Position numbers and translations under genes: made by a program. Of a stretch of DNA of 64,000 nucleotides, positions 29,946 to 38,152 are shown piece after piece; the first letter of the stretch is position 1, and every line of letters starts with the position of its first letter. Below the pieces are notes generated by a model, which did no database searches, was not told where the DNA came from, and worked only from the letters and a program-made list of their open reading frames with translations. This DNA comes from Betaproteobacteria bacterium (GTDB lineage Bacteria; Pseudomonadota; Gammaproteobacteria; Burkholderiales; Burkholderiaceae_D), in the NCBI GenBank assembly GCA_025356395.1, contig JANXTA010000062.1, forward strand, positions 1 through 64,000, in the 5' to 3' direction.

Positions 29946-30832
29946 GCTCGCGCACCAAGGTCGGGCTGATCGGGCTCGGTGCGATGGGTCGGGGCGCCGC
30001 GAGCAACCTGCTGGCCAAGGGCTACGACGTGGTTGGCTGCGACGTCAGCGAGGCCGCGCTCGAGTGGCTGCGAACACAGGGCGGTACCACCGTCGCGTCA
30101 CCGGCCGAACTGGCGCTACAGGTCCGCATCGTCGTCTGCTTCGTCGTCAACGCACAGCAGACCGAAGCGGTGCTGTTCGGCGACGAGGGCATGGTCGGCC
30201 ATCTGCCGCCCGGCACCGTGTTCATCGCCTGCAGCACGATGGACCCGAGCTACGTGCGCGGCCTCGCTGCACGCCTCATCCAACATTCGATCGCGCTGGT
30301 CGACGCCCCCGTGACCGGTGGCGCGGTCGGTGCGGTCGCGGGAACGCTGACGATCATGGGGTCAGGAACGCAGGAAGCCTTCGACGAAGCACGTCCCGTG
30401 CTCGCGACCTTCGGCGCACGCGTCCATCACCTGGGCCAGGCCGGAGCCGGTGCGCAGATGAAGGTCCTCAACCAGCTGCTCTGCGGCGTCCACCTCGCGG
30501 CCGCCGGCGAGGCACTGGCACTGGCTCGTCGCCAGGGCCTGCCGCTGGACCTGACGCTGGAGATCCTGTCGAGCGGAGCGGCCGGCTCATGGATGCTCGC
30601 CGACCGCGGCCCGCGCATGATCGCGTGCGATTTCGACCACATCACGTCGGCGGTCGACATCTTCGTCAAGGACCTGTCGCTGGTCCTCGACGCGACGCGC
30701 GAGGCGCGCTTCCCGGCCGCCCTCGCGCACGCCGCCTACCTGGCCTTCATCGAGACCTCGGCACGCGGACTCGGCGCACTCGACGACTCGGCCATCACCA
30801 CGCACTACGAACGGTCGGGCGACCGCGATTGA
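29942..30832 (+). CDS. Beta-hydroxyacid dehydrogenase (LtnD/3-hydroxyisobutyrate dehydrogenase family)
   Basis: 296-residue NAD(P)-dependent dehydrogenase: Rossmann motif GLIGLGAMGRG, substrate-binding DAPVTGGAVGA and catalytic Lys in GAGAQMKVLNQLL. The family oxidises 3-hydroxyacids such as L-threonate, tartronate or 3-hydroxyisobutyrate. Coupled to the transketolase subunits by ATGA overlap, which suggests it oxidises a hydroxyacid in the same pathway. Confidence 0.88.
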   Translation: MSSRTKVGLIGLGAMGRGAASNLLAKGYDVVGCDVSEAALEWLRTQGGTTVASPAELALQVRIVVCFVVNAQQTEAVLFGDEGMVGHLPPGTVFIACSTMDPSYVRGLAARLIQHSIALVDAPVTGGAVGAVAGTLTIMGSGTQEAFDEARPVLATFGARVHHLGQAGAGAQMKVLNQLLCGVHLAAAGEALALARRQGLPLDLTLEILSSGAAGSWMLADRGPRMIACDFDHITSAVDIFVKDLSLVLDATREARFPAALAHAAYLAFIETSARGLGALDDSAITTHYERSGDRD

Positions 30833-30940
30833 AAAAGACCTGTGGCCCGAGGACCCGCCATCGGTTCATATCGTGCTTCCCTTTCTTCACGACGAGGTAG
30901 ATTGGCGGTCCGGGCGAACGGAGCCTGCCGCAAAATCCAA

Positions 30941-30976
30941 GGCCACGAACAAACAGGAAGAACAAACAGGCCACGA
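30941..30976 (+). promoter_or_regulatory. Nested direct repeats upstream of the thiolase gene
   Basis: GAACAAACAGG occurs twice (30947-30957 and 30960-30970), and the pair is bracketed by GGCCACGA at both ends (30941-30948 and 30969-30976). It lies 71-106 bases before the thiolase ATG in the only long gap of the cluster (30833-31046), which holds no gene. It could be an activator site; the IclR-type regulator at the end of the cluster is one candidate. Confidence 0.42.
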
Positions 30977-31046
30977 CGGTTCACATGCCGAACCCGGAGT
31001 CGCCGTTCGCGAGACACCGCTGCACCCCGACCCTCAAGGACCAGCC

Positions 31047-32213
31047 ATGCAGACTCCCCACATCATCGGATGGGGCCACACCCCCTTCGGCAAGCTCGAC
31101 GCCATCGATCTCGAACAACTGTTTCGCGACTGCACCTTCCCGGCCCTGGCACTAGCTGGCCTCGAGCCGCAGGACCTCGACGGCGTGTTCATCGGCACCT
31201 TCAACGGTGGCTTCGTGCCGCAGGACTTCGGCGGTGCCATCGCCGGCGTGGCCATTCCCGAGCTGCGCTTCACGCCGTCGGTGCGCATGGAGAACGCATG
31301 CGCGACGGGATCGGCCGCGATCTGGGCCGCACTCGACGCGCTCGAGAGCGGTCGCATGAAGCGCGTGCTGGTGGTCGGCTACGAGAAGATGAACACGTTG
31401 CCGAGCCAGCAGATCGGCGAAGTCCTGCTGAAGTGTTCGTACGTCAAGGAAGAAGGCGACACGCCGGGCGGCTTCGCGGGCGTCTTCGGCAAGATCGCGT
31501 CGGGTTACTTCGAACGCTTCGGCGACCAGTCCGATGCGCTCGCGTCGATCTCCGCGAAGAACCATCGCAACGGCGTCAACAACCCGTACGCGCACATGAA
31601 GCGCGACCTCGGCTTCGACTTCTGTCGCACGCCGTCGGACAAGAACCCGTTCGTCGCCGGTCCGCTCAAGCGCTCCGACTGCTCGCTGGTCAGCGACGGC
31701 GCTGCGGCGCTGGTGCTGTCGACCGAGCCGTCATCCAGTGCCCAGGTGCCAGCGATCCGCTGGCGCTCGCGCACGCAGGTCAACGACTTCCTGCCGCTGT
31801 CGCGCCGCGATCCCACGCGCTTCGAGGGTGCGACGCGCGCGTGGGCCAAGGGTCTCGACACCTCGCAATCATCGCTGGGCGATCTTCAATTCGTCGAGAC
31901 CCACGATTGCTTCACGATCGCCGAACTGCTCGAGTACGAGGCCATGGGCCTCGCGCCGCACGGCCAGGGCGCGCGCGTGATACTCGACGGCGTCAGTACG
32001 ATGGCAGGTTCGTTACCGATCAATCCGTCGGGCGGCCTCAAGTCTCGCGGCCATCCGATCGGCGCGACCGGCGTCTCGCAGCACGTGATGGCGGCGATGC
32101 AGTTGTCCGGTACGGCAGGCAACATGCAGGTGGCCAACGCACGACGCGGTGCCGTCTTCAACATGGGCGGTGCAGCCGTCGCGAACTATCTGAGCATCCT
32201 CGAGGCGGCCTGA
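31047..32213 (+). CDS. Thiolase-family acyl-CoA acyltransferase
   Basis: 388-residue thiolase of the acetyl-CoA acetyltransferase/SCP2-like branch. Nucleophile Cys85 in MENACATGSA; His in ETHDCFTIAE; terminal motif SGGLKSRGHPIGATGVSQ with the second catalytic His; C-terminal GAVFNMGG loop. It would cleave a 3-ketoacyl-CoA formed by the downstream ligase and SDR (inference). Five bases separate it from the ligase gene. Complete. Confidence 0.88.
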   Translation: MQTPHIIGWGHTPFGKLDAIDLEQLFRDCTFPALALAGLEPQDLDGVFIGTFNGGFVPQDFGGAIAGVAIPELRFTPSVRMENACATGSAAIWAALDALESGRMKRVLVVGYEKMNTLPSQQIGEVLLKCSYVKEEGDTPGGFAGVFGKIASGYFERFGDQSDALASISAKNHRNGVNNPYAHMKRDLGFDFCRTPSDKNPFVAGPLKRSDCSLVSDGAAALVLSTEPSSSAQVPAIRWRSRTQVNDFLPLSRRDPTRFEGATRAWAKGLDTSQSSLGDLQFVETHDCFTIAELLEYEAMGLAPHGQGARVILDGVSTMAGSLPINPSGGLKSRGHPIGATGVSQHVMAAMQLSGTAGNMQVANARRGAVFNMGGAAVANYLSILEAA

Positions 32214-32218
32214 CCCGC

Positions 32219-33808
32219 ATGAACGACGCGCAAGTCATGAACCTTGGCCAGCTGCTGACGCAGACGGCCCGGCTCTTCCCCGAACTGCCCGGCGTGATCC
32301 AGGGCGACCGGCAATGGACGTGGCGCGAGATCGATGCGCGGGTCGACGCGATGGTCGTGGCGCTGCATGGGCTGGGCGTGCGCTCGGGCGACAAGATCCT
32401 CGTCCAGTCGCGCAACAACCTGCAGCTCTTCGAGAGCTGCTGGGTCGCGTTCCGCCTCGGCTGCGTATGGGTGCCGACCAACTTCCGGCTGACCCCGCCC
32501 GAGGTCGCGTATCTCGGCGCATCGAGCCATGCCGGCGTGATGATCTACGAGTCGGTCTTCGTCGATCACGTCGACGCCGTGAAGGCGGCGTCCGACACGC
32601 TCGAGCTGGTCATCGCGATCGGTGCGGCGCGGCCGGGCGAGCACGACTACGAAGCATTGATCGAGCAGCACGAGGGACATTCGATCGAGGCCGCGACAGT
32701 CGGCTACGAAGACCCGCTGTGGTTCTTCTACACGTCGGGCACCACCGGCAAGCCGAAGGCCGGTGTGCTCACGCACGGCCAAATGGCCTTCGTCGTCACC
32801 AATCACCTGGCCGACCTGATTCCCGCGACGACCGAGCTCGATCGCTCGATCGCGGTCGCACCGCTGTCGCATGGCGCGGGCATCCACGCGCTGCTGAACG
32901 TCGCACGCGGCGCCGCGACCGTGCTGCTGCCGAGCGAGCGACTGGACCCCGCCGCATTTTGGCAACTGGTCGAGCAGCACCGCGTCAGCAATCTCTTCAC
33001 GGTCCCGACGATCGTCAAGATCCTGGTCGAGGACCTGTCGGTCGACCGCTTCGATCATTCGTCGCTGCGCTACGTGATCTACGCGGGCGCGCCGATGTAT
33101 CGCGCCGACCAGAAGCTCGCGCTGCAGAAGCTCGGCAAGGTGCTGGTGCAGTACTTCGGGCTCGGCGAGGTGACCGGCAACATCACCGTGCTGCCGCCGG
33201 CCATGCACTCGGCCGACGACGACGATCCGGAGGCGAACGTCGGCTCGTGCGGTCGCCCGCGTCTCGGGATGGAGATCGCGATCCTCGACGCGCAGTTGCA
33301 GCGCGTCGCGATCGGTGAGGTCGGCGAGATCTGCTGTCGCGGACCCGCGGTCTTCGCGGGCTACTACGACAACCCGGATGCCACGGCCAAGGCGCTCAAG
33401 GGCGGCTGGTTCCACACCGGCGACCTCGGCCGCCTCGACGCGCGCGGGCTGCTCTACATCACCGGCCGCGAGTCCGACATGTACATCTCGGGCGGCTCGA
33501 ACGTGTATCCGCGCGAGGTCGAGGAAGTCCTGCTCACGCACCCGGCCATCGCCGAAGTGGCGGTCTTGGGCGTACCCGATGCGAAGTGGGGCGAGATCGG
33601 CATCGCGGTGATCGTCTGCCGCGCGGGCGCGGCCGGCCTCGACGAAGCCGACGTGCTCGCGCATCTCGAAGGGCGCTGCGCGAAGTACCGCTGGCCGCGC
33701 CAGGTGTTCTTCTGGGACGCGCTGCCCAAGTCCGGCTACGGAAAGATCACGAAGAACGAAGTGCGACGACTGCTCGCCGAACGCGGAGAGCTCTCGGCGA
33801 TGTCTTGA
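32219..33808 (+). CDS. AMP-forming acyl-CoA ligase
   Basis: 529-residue ANL-superfamily ligase that activates a carboxylic acid with ATP and CoA. Motifs: YTSGTTGKPKAGVLTHG (A3), YFGLGEVTG (A5), GWFHTGDLGRLD (A7), YISGGSNVYPREVEEVL (A8) and SGYGKITKNEVRR with the catalytic Lys (A10). The substrate cannot be read from the sequence; context suggests it prepares the acid cleaved by the thiolase. Tightly spaced after thiolase. Confidence 0.9.
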   Translation: MNDAQVMNLGQLLTQTARLFPELPGVIQGDRQWTWREIDARVDAMVVALHGLGVRSGDKILVQSRNNLQLFESCWVAFRLGCVWVPTNFRLTPPEVAYLGASSHAGVMIYESVFVDHVDAVKAASDTLELVIAIGAARPGEHDYEALIEQHEGHSIEAATVGYEDPLWFFYTSGTTGKPKAGVLTHGQMAFVVTNHLADLIPATTELDRSIAVAPLSHGAGIHALLNVARGAATVLLPSERLDPAAFWQLVEQHRVSNLFTVPTIVKILVEDLSVDRFDHSSLRYVIYAGAPMYRADQKLALQKLGKVLVQYFGLGEVTGNITVLPPAMHSADDDDPEANVGSCGRPRLGMEIAILDAQLQRVAIGEVGEICCRGPAVFAGYYDNPDATAKALKGGWFHTGDLGRLDARGLLYITGRESDMYISGGSNVYPREVEEVLLTHPAIAEVAVLGVPDAKWGEIGIAVIVCRAGAAGLDEADVLAHLEGRCAKYRWPRQVFFWDALPKSGYGKITKNEVRRLLAERGELSAMS

Positions 33809-33854
33809 GCTTTTTTCAACGAGCGGTACCCGACGAAGATCACCAGGAGACCAT

Positions 33855-34652
33855 GTGACGGATCGGATGAAAGACAAGGTAGTTCTCGTGGTCGGTGCCG
33901 GTGCGTCCGGACCCGGCTGGGGGAACGGCAAGGCAGCGGCGGTGCTGTACGCACGCGAAGGCGCCAAGGTGTTCGCGGTGGACTTCCGGATAGAGGCCGC
34001 CGACGAGACCACGGCGCTGATCCGCAGTGAAGGCGGCGACGCGGCATCGTTCCGGGCCAACGTCACGAGCAGCGACGAACTGAAGGCCATGGCAGCGGCC
34101 TGCGTCGAACGCTACGGCCGCATCGACGTACTGCACAACAACGTGGGCATCGTCGAGGTGGGCGGCCCGGTCGAGACGTCCGAAGAGAGCTGGGACCGTG
34201 TCATCGCGGTCAACCAGACCAGCATCTTCCTGAGCTGCAAGCACGTGCTGCCGTACATGATCGAGAGGCAGTCGGGATCGATCGTCAACATCGGCTCCAT
34301 CGCGAGCATCCGATGGATCGGCTTCCCGTATCTGGCCTACAGCGCCGCGAAGGCCGCGATCCTCGCGATGACCAACAACATCGCTCTCCAGTACGCGGCT
34401 CAGGGCATCCGCGCCAACGCCATCCTGCCCGGCCTGATGAACACACCGTTGATCCGCGAGCCGCTCAGGAAGACCTACGGGGGCGACATCGATTCGATGA
34501 TCGCGCAACGTGACCAGTCGACGCCGACGGGCAAGATGGGCGACGCCTGGGACACGGCCTATGCTGCCCTCTTCCTCGCCTCGGACGAGGCGCGCTACGT
34601 GACCGGGACGCATCTCGTCGTCGATGGAGGCATCACCCAGCGCGCCGCCTGA
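33855..34652 (+). CDS. Short-chain dehydrogenase/reductase
   Basis: 265-residue classical SDR: GAGASGPGWGNG nucleotide-binding loop (a slightly long variant of TGxxxGxG), NNVG, catalytic Ser148 and Tyr162-x-x-x-Lys166 (YSAAK), and the PGLMNTPL segment. It probably oxidises the 3-hydroxy group before thiolysis (inference). GTG at 33855 is favoured by AGGAGA four bases upstream; an ATG four codons further on (33867) is the alternative. Confidence 0.88.
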   Translation: MTDRMKDKVVLVVGAGASGPGWGNGKAAAVLYAREGAKVFAVDFRIEAADETTALIRSEGGDAASFRANVTSSDELKAMAAACVERYGRIDVLHNNVGIVEVGGPVETSEESWDRVIAVNQTSIFLSCKHVLPYMIERQSGSIVNIGSIASIRWIGFPYLAYSAAKAAILAMTNNIALQYAAQGIRANAILPGLMNTPLIREPLRKTYGGDIDSMIAQRDQSTPTGKMGDAWDTAYAALFLASDEARYVTGTHLVVDGGITQRAA

Positions 34653-34695
34653 CGCCAGCATTTTTCGCAAGCCCATAACAAGACCGGAGACCATC

Positions 34696-35706
34696 ATGCA
34701 GAACGCACGACGCAGCATCCTCAAAGCCACCGCCACGTTCGGCCTCGTCGGCCTCGCGAGCAAAAGCGGCCACGCGCAGAGCGGCACGTTCAACTACAAG
34801 GTCTCGACCAACGTCCAGACCACGCATCCGATCTACATCCGGCTGGTCGAGGCGACCGACAAGATCAAGGCCGAATCGGACGGCAAGGTCATCATCCGCG
34901 TCTTCCCGAACGGCCAGCTCGGATCGGACACCGACATCCTGAGCCAGGTGCGTTCCGGCGGCGTCGAGCTGGTGCTGTCGCCCGGCGTGGTTCTCGCCAA
35001 CCTCGTGCCGATGGCGTCGCTCAACAGCGTCGGCTTCGCGTTCCCCGACTATCCCGCGGTGTGGAAGGCGATGGACGGCAACATGGGCAAGTTCATGCGC
35101 AATGCGATCGCGCAGGCCAACCTGACCGTGTTCGACAAGATCTGGGACAACGGCTTCCGGCAGATCACGGCGAACAAGCCGATCGCCGTCCCGGCCGACC
35201 TCGTCGACCTCAAGATCCGGGTCCCGGTCAGTCCGCTGCTCATCTCGTTGTTCAGGACGCTGAAGGCCTCGCCGACGCCGATCAACTTCAACGAGCTGTA
35301 CAGCGCGCTGCAGACGAAGGTGGTCGACGCGCAGGAGAATCCGCTGCCGATTATCACCAGCGCCAAGGTCTACGAAGTGCAGAAGTACTGCTCGATGACG
35401 AGCCACGTCTGGGACGGCTACTGGGTGCTTGCGAACAAGCGCGCCTTCGAGGCCTTGCCGGCGACGCTGAAGGACATCGTGACGAAGAACTTCGACGCGT
35501 CGGCCGTGAGCCAGCGCGCCGACAGCGAACGCCTCGCGGTCTCGCTGCAACAGGACCTGACAGCCAAGGGACTGACGTTCGTCAAGCCGGCGATGGAGCC
35601 GTTCCGCGCCGCGCTGCAGGAAGGCAAGTTCTATTCGGAATGGAAGACCAAGTTCGGCGACGAGGCCTGGGCGCAGCTCGAAGGCGCGGTCGGCAAGCTC
35701 GCCTGA
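34696..35706 (+). CDS. TRAP transporter solute-binding protein (DctP family)
   Basis: 336 residues with a Tat-like N-terminus (ARRSILKATATFGLVGLAS ... GHA-QSG). DctP fold signatures are TTHPIYIRLVEATDKIKAESDGKVIIRVFPNGQLGSDTDILSQV in short pieces, DLKIRVP with the carboxylate-binding Arg, and NELYSALQTKVVDAQENP. It brings an organic acid to a DctQM permease, but no permease genes are near. It defines an acidic substrate as likely entry to the pathway (inference). Confidence 0.9.
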   Translation: MQNARRSILKATATFGLVGLASKSGHAQSGTFNYKVSTNVQTTHPIYIRLVEATDKIKAESDGKVIIRVFPNGQLGSDTDILSQVRSGGVELVLSPGVVLANLVPMASLNSVGFAFPDYPAVWKAMDGNMGKFMRNAIAQANLTVFDKIWDNGFRQITANKPIAVPADLVDLKIRVPVSPLLISLFRTLKASPTPINFNELYSALQTKVVDAQENPLPIITSAKVYEVQKYCSMTSHVWDGYWVLANKRAFEALPATLKDIVTKNFDASAVSQRADSERLAVSLQQDLTAKGLTFVKPAMEPFRAALQEGKFYSEWKTKFGDEAWAQLEGAVGKLA

Positions 35707-35733
35707 GCGTCGAAGAATCGTGAAGGAGATCCT

Positions 35734-36531
35734 GTGAAACTCGATCCAACACAACTCGCCCAGTTCGACGAGCTCGGCTACGTGTTCCTCCCCAACTGCT
35801 TTTCGGCCGCCGAGATCGATGCGATGCGCAACGCATCGCGCGAGATTTTCGAGCAGACGCGGCCCGAGATCTGGCGCGAGCGCGACGGCACGCCGCGCAC
35901 CGCGTTCGCGTGTCATCTGTACCACGAGGCTTGCAACCTCATGGCGACCGATGTGCGTCTGGTCGAACCCGTCGAGCAGCTCTTCGACGAGCCCTGCTAC
36001 CTGCATCAGTTCAAGATCAACGCGAAGGCTGCTTTCACGGGAGAGGTGTGGCAATCGCACCAGGACTTCCCGACCTGGCACAAGGACGACGGCATGCCTG
36101 AGGCGCGCGCGATGAACATCGCCGTCTTCCTCGACGACGTGTTGCCCGTCAACGGGCCGCTGATGTTCATCCCGCGCAGCCACAAGTCCGGTGCGCTGGA
36201 GGCCTCGCACGACACGCAGACCACGTCCTATCCGCTGTGGACGCTCGACCAGAAGACCGTCAGCGAGCTGGTCGCGAAGAACGGCATCGTGGCTCCGACC
36301 GGCGAGGCCGGCGGCATGCTGATGTTCCATGCCAACCTGGTCCACGGATCGTCGGGAAACATCACGCCCTATCCGCGTCGCATCGTGTACCTGACGCTCT
36401 CGGCGCTGAGCAACGCGATCGTCAGGCCGACGCGGCCGGAGTTCATCGCGCATCGCGACTTCACGCCTGTGCAGGCCACGCGCACGAATCGACTCGCGGC
36501 GTACGCGGAGGGGCGGTTGATGGCGGCGTGA
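35734..36531 (+). CDS. Phytanoyl-CoA dioxygenase family (PhyH) Fe(II)/2-oxoglutarate oxygenase
   Basis: 265 residues, GTG start after GAAGGAG. Double-stranded beta-helix with iron ligands His109 and Asp111 (SHQDFPTWH) and His204 (LVHGSSGN); Arg215/216 (YPRRIVYL) would bind 2-oxoglutarate. Such enzymes hydroxylate compatible solutes, acyl-CoAs or small natural products. As last intact gene of the cluster it may perform the first oxidation of the imported compound (inference). Confidence 0.87.
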   Translation: MKLDPTQLAQFDELGYVFLPNCFSAAEIDAMRNASREIFEQTRPEIWRERDGTPRTAFACHLYHEACNLMATDVRLVEPVEQLFDEPCYLHQFKINAKAAFTGEVWQSHQDFPTWHKDDGMPEARAMNIAVFLDDVLPVNGPLMFIPRSHKSGALEASHDTQTTSYPLWTLDQKTVSELVAKNGIVAPTGEAGGMLMFHANLVHGSSGNITPYPRRIVYLTLSALSNAIVRPTRPEFIAHRDFTPVQATRTNRLAAYAEGRLMAA

Positions 36532-36548
36532 GTTCGTCATCGGGCGTC

Positions 36549-36576
36549 GAAGTTGAAGTTGAAGTTGAAGTTGAAG
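36549..36576 (+). repeat. Hexanucleotide tandem repeat (GAAGTT)
   Basis: Four full copies of GAAGTT plus GAAG, perfect, 18 bases after the PhyH stop and 41 bases before the IclR start. It is a slippage-prone tract in the short gap between the two genes. Confidence 0.9.
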
Positions 36577-36580
36577 CATC

Positions 36581-36605
36581 ATCCGGTCCCCCGACGGGAC
36601 CGGAT
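36581..36605 (+). terminator. Perfect 10-bp hairpin after the catabolic cluster
   Basis: ATCCGGTCCC-CCGAC-GGGACCGGAT: perfect stem, 5-base loop, no T run. It lies directly after the hexanucleotide tract and 12 bases before the IclR ATG, so it may end the cluster transcript or attenuate entry into the regulator gene. Confidence 0.55.
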
Positions 36606-36616
36606 GAACGAAGCGG

Positions 36617-37372
36617 ATGAAGACCCCCGAACGATCGCCAGTGCCGGTCGCCGGCGCGTAGACGCTTGGTCGCGGCCTGCCGATCGTGCGTCTGCTTACA
36701 CAGGTCGGGCCCGGTGGTCTGCGCATGGGCGAGATCGGCCGCAGGCTCGAACTCAACAAGGCGACTGCGATCCGTCTGACGCTCACGCTTGTTGAGGAAG
36801 GCTTTGTCGTGCGGGACTGGGCCACCGGCCGCTATCGACTTGGTCCCGAGGCCTTCGCCGCGGGGCTCGCGGCCGAACCCAACTACGAACTGCAGCGCGC
36901 CTTCGCGCCGATGTTGCGAGCGCTGGCCGCCGAAACCGGCGACACCGTCTTCTTCACCGTCCTGAGTCAGCTGATCAAGCCTGGCGATCGATGGCCGCTG
37001 GGGATCGGTGCGGGCAGTTGCGCAATGCTCGCCGCGCTGTCGGATGTCGAGATCAACAATGTGCTGCGGTTGAACGCGAAGCTGCGCGCGGAGCGCTTCC
37101 CGCGTCGCACGGATGAAGCGATCCATCGGCTGATCGGCGAGACCCGCGACGTGAACTAATGCCTGCAGCCGGGGCTGGTGCTCGAGGACAGCTGGGCGGT
37201 GGGGGTGGTGGTGCGCGATCGGCATGAGCAGCCGGTGGCCTCGATCAGCATGGCTGCGATCAAGTCACGGCTGGGAACCGCGCGTGGCGCGATCCTGGGG
37301 AATCGATTGATGCAGGCCAGTTCGGGGATTGGGGGAACGGTCGAGACGAATAGTCGAGCCGACCCTGACTGA
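36617..37372 (+). pseudogene. IclR-family regulator with two in-frame stops and an internal deletion
   Basis: Full reading of 251 codons in one frame. The winged helix is clear (GRGLPIVRLLTQVGPGGLRMGEIGRRLELNKATAIRL in parts), followed by the effector domain (DRWPLGIGAGSCAMLAAL, SWAVGVVVRD). TAG at 36659-36661 interrupts the N-terminal linker (VAGA-stop-TLGRGL), and TAA at 37157-37159 interrupts RDVN-stop-CLQPGL; CAG-to-TAG and CAA-to-TAA would explain both. Near 36966-36976, FFTVLSQ joins LIKPGDRWPLG, about 20 residues short of the family. A GTG at 36686 could start a shortened product. Confidence 0.8.
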
Positions 37373-37531
37373 TGTCGCTGGTCATGCTCAGCCTCGACGA
37401 CAACGTCTCGGTTTGCGGCGTCGTCCGTCTGGCATCGAACGGTTTTTTTTCCAATTCACGAGCGTCCCGCACAGTCCTGGCAACTCGAATTCACTGACCG
37501 ACACTGGCGGGTCGAAAGCACGGGAAGCTCG

Positions 37532-37777
37532 ATGCGCACGTACTCCATCGTTGTCTCTTGGTCGATTGCCGCCTTCTTGACCGCTTGCGCCATGCCGCAG
37601 ATGACGTCGGTAGCCGAGGAAACGAATACCACTTGCGGCCGGCCGACCGCAGATCGACGACGAATGGCTCGCGCCGTCCACCGCGATCTTTTTAGCCGCA
37701 TCCGATCCGGCTCATTGCCAGCCCGGGGCGTTGGCGTTGACGGTGTGGTCGCGAGGAGCCTGCTGTTCTTAAAATAA
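37532..37777 (+). CDS. Possible small lipoprotein, perhaps frameshifted
   Basis: The first 40 residues look like a lipoprotein (SWSIAAFLTACAMPQM, lipobox LTAC). After about residue 36 the composition turns Arg rich, whereas the next frame reads more naturally (IDDEWLAPSTAIFLAASDPA) to a TAA at 37770-37772, which suggests a one-base error near 37645. No family recognised. The rest of the stretch 37373-37961 holds repeats and tRNA-like fragments but no other gene. Confidence 0.35.
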   Translation: MRTYSIVVSWSIAAFLTACAMPQMTSVAEETNTTCGRPTADRRRMARAVHRDLFSRIRSGSLPARGVGVDGVVARSLLFLK

Positions 37778-37788
37778 CGGGGAACAGC

Positions 37789-37802
37789 GGATCGAACTCC
37801 CG
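37789..37802 (-). repeat. Copy of the tRNA-Ala T-arm sequence
   Basis: GGATCGAACTCCCG, identical over 14 bases to the T-arm of the tRNA-Ala gene (37977-37990) and in the same orientation, 188 bases apart. It may be a remnant of a tRNA duplicate or of an integration site; no integrase is present. Confidence 0.5.
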
Positions 37803-37829
37803 GTGGGGTCGCTTGCAAGCGACCCCACC
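37802..37829. repeat. 28-bp perfect palindrome
   Basis: Perfect palindrome centred on TTGCAA (left arm GGTGGGGTCGCTTG), directly abutting the T-arm copy. It could form a cruciform or be a protein-binding site; no gene follows closely on the plus strand. Confidence 0.75.
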
Positions 37830-37920
37830 CGTCCGTGAGGCACTCGGCAGCGCGCAGGCGCGGCCTCCTGTCCACACGGACCCTAACGGTCGGGAGTCCG
37901 AACCTCCTCGACGACTGCGG

Positions 37921-37952
37921 AAAATAAAAAAGGGACCGTCAGCGACGGTCCC
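37921..37952 (-). terminator. Terminator of the tRNA-Ala gene
   Basis: On the minus strand GGGACCGTC-GCT-GACGGTCCC is followed by TTTTTTATTTT, nine bases after the CCA end of the tRNA. On the plus strand the T run is shorter. Its stem core CCGTC/GACGG matches that of the terminator at 22653. Confidence 0.88.
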
Positions 37953-37961
37953 GTTTTTATT

Positions 37962-38037
<76 letters not shown>

Positions 38038-38152
38038 AAGCGCCGGATTGTAGCCTTGCCGGACAGCCGTTTCAACCAAACCCCTTCACGCCTCAGACTT
38101 GCACGTCGCGACCATTGACGGTTACCTTCGGCCACCGCCCAGGAACGTGCCC

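Noticed and set aside
36549-36576. CRISPR-like repeat array
   Set aside because: The unit is six bases without spacers; it is a simple tandem repeat.
36541-37372. A second short regulator starting at 37178
   Set aside because: It is the C-terminal part of the same IclR reading frame after the TAA at 37157, not a separate gene.
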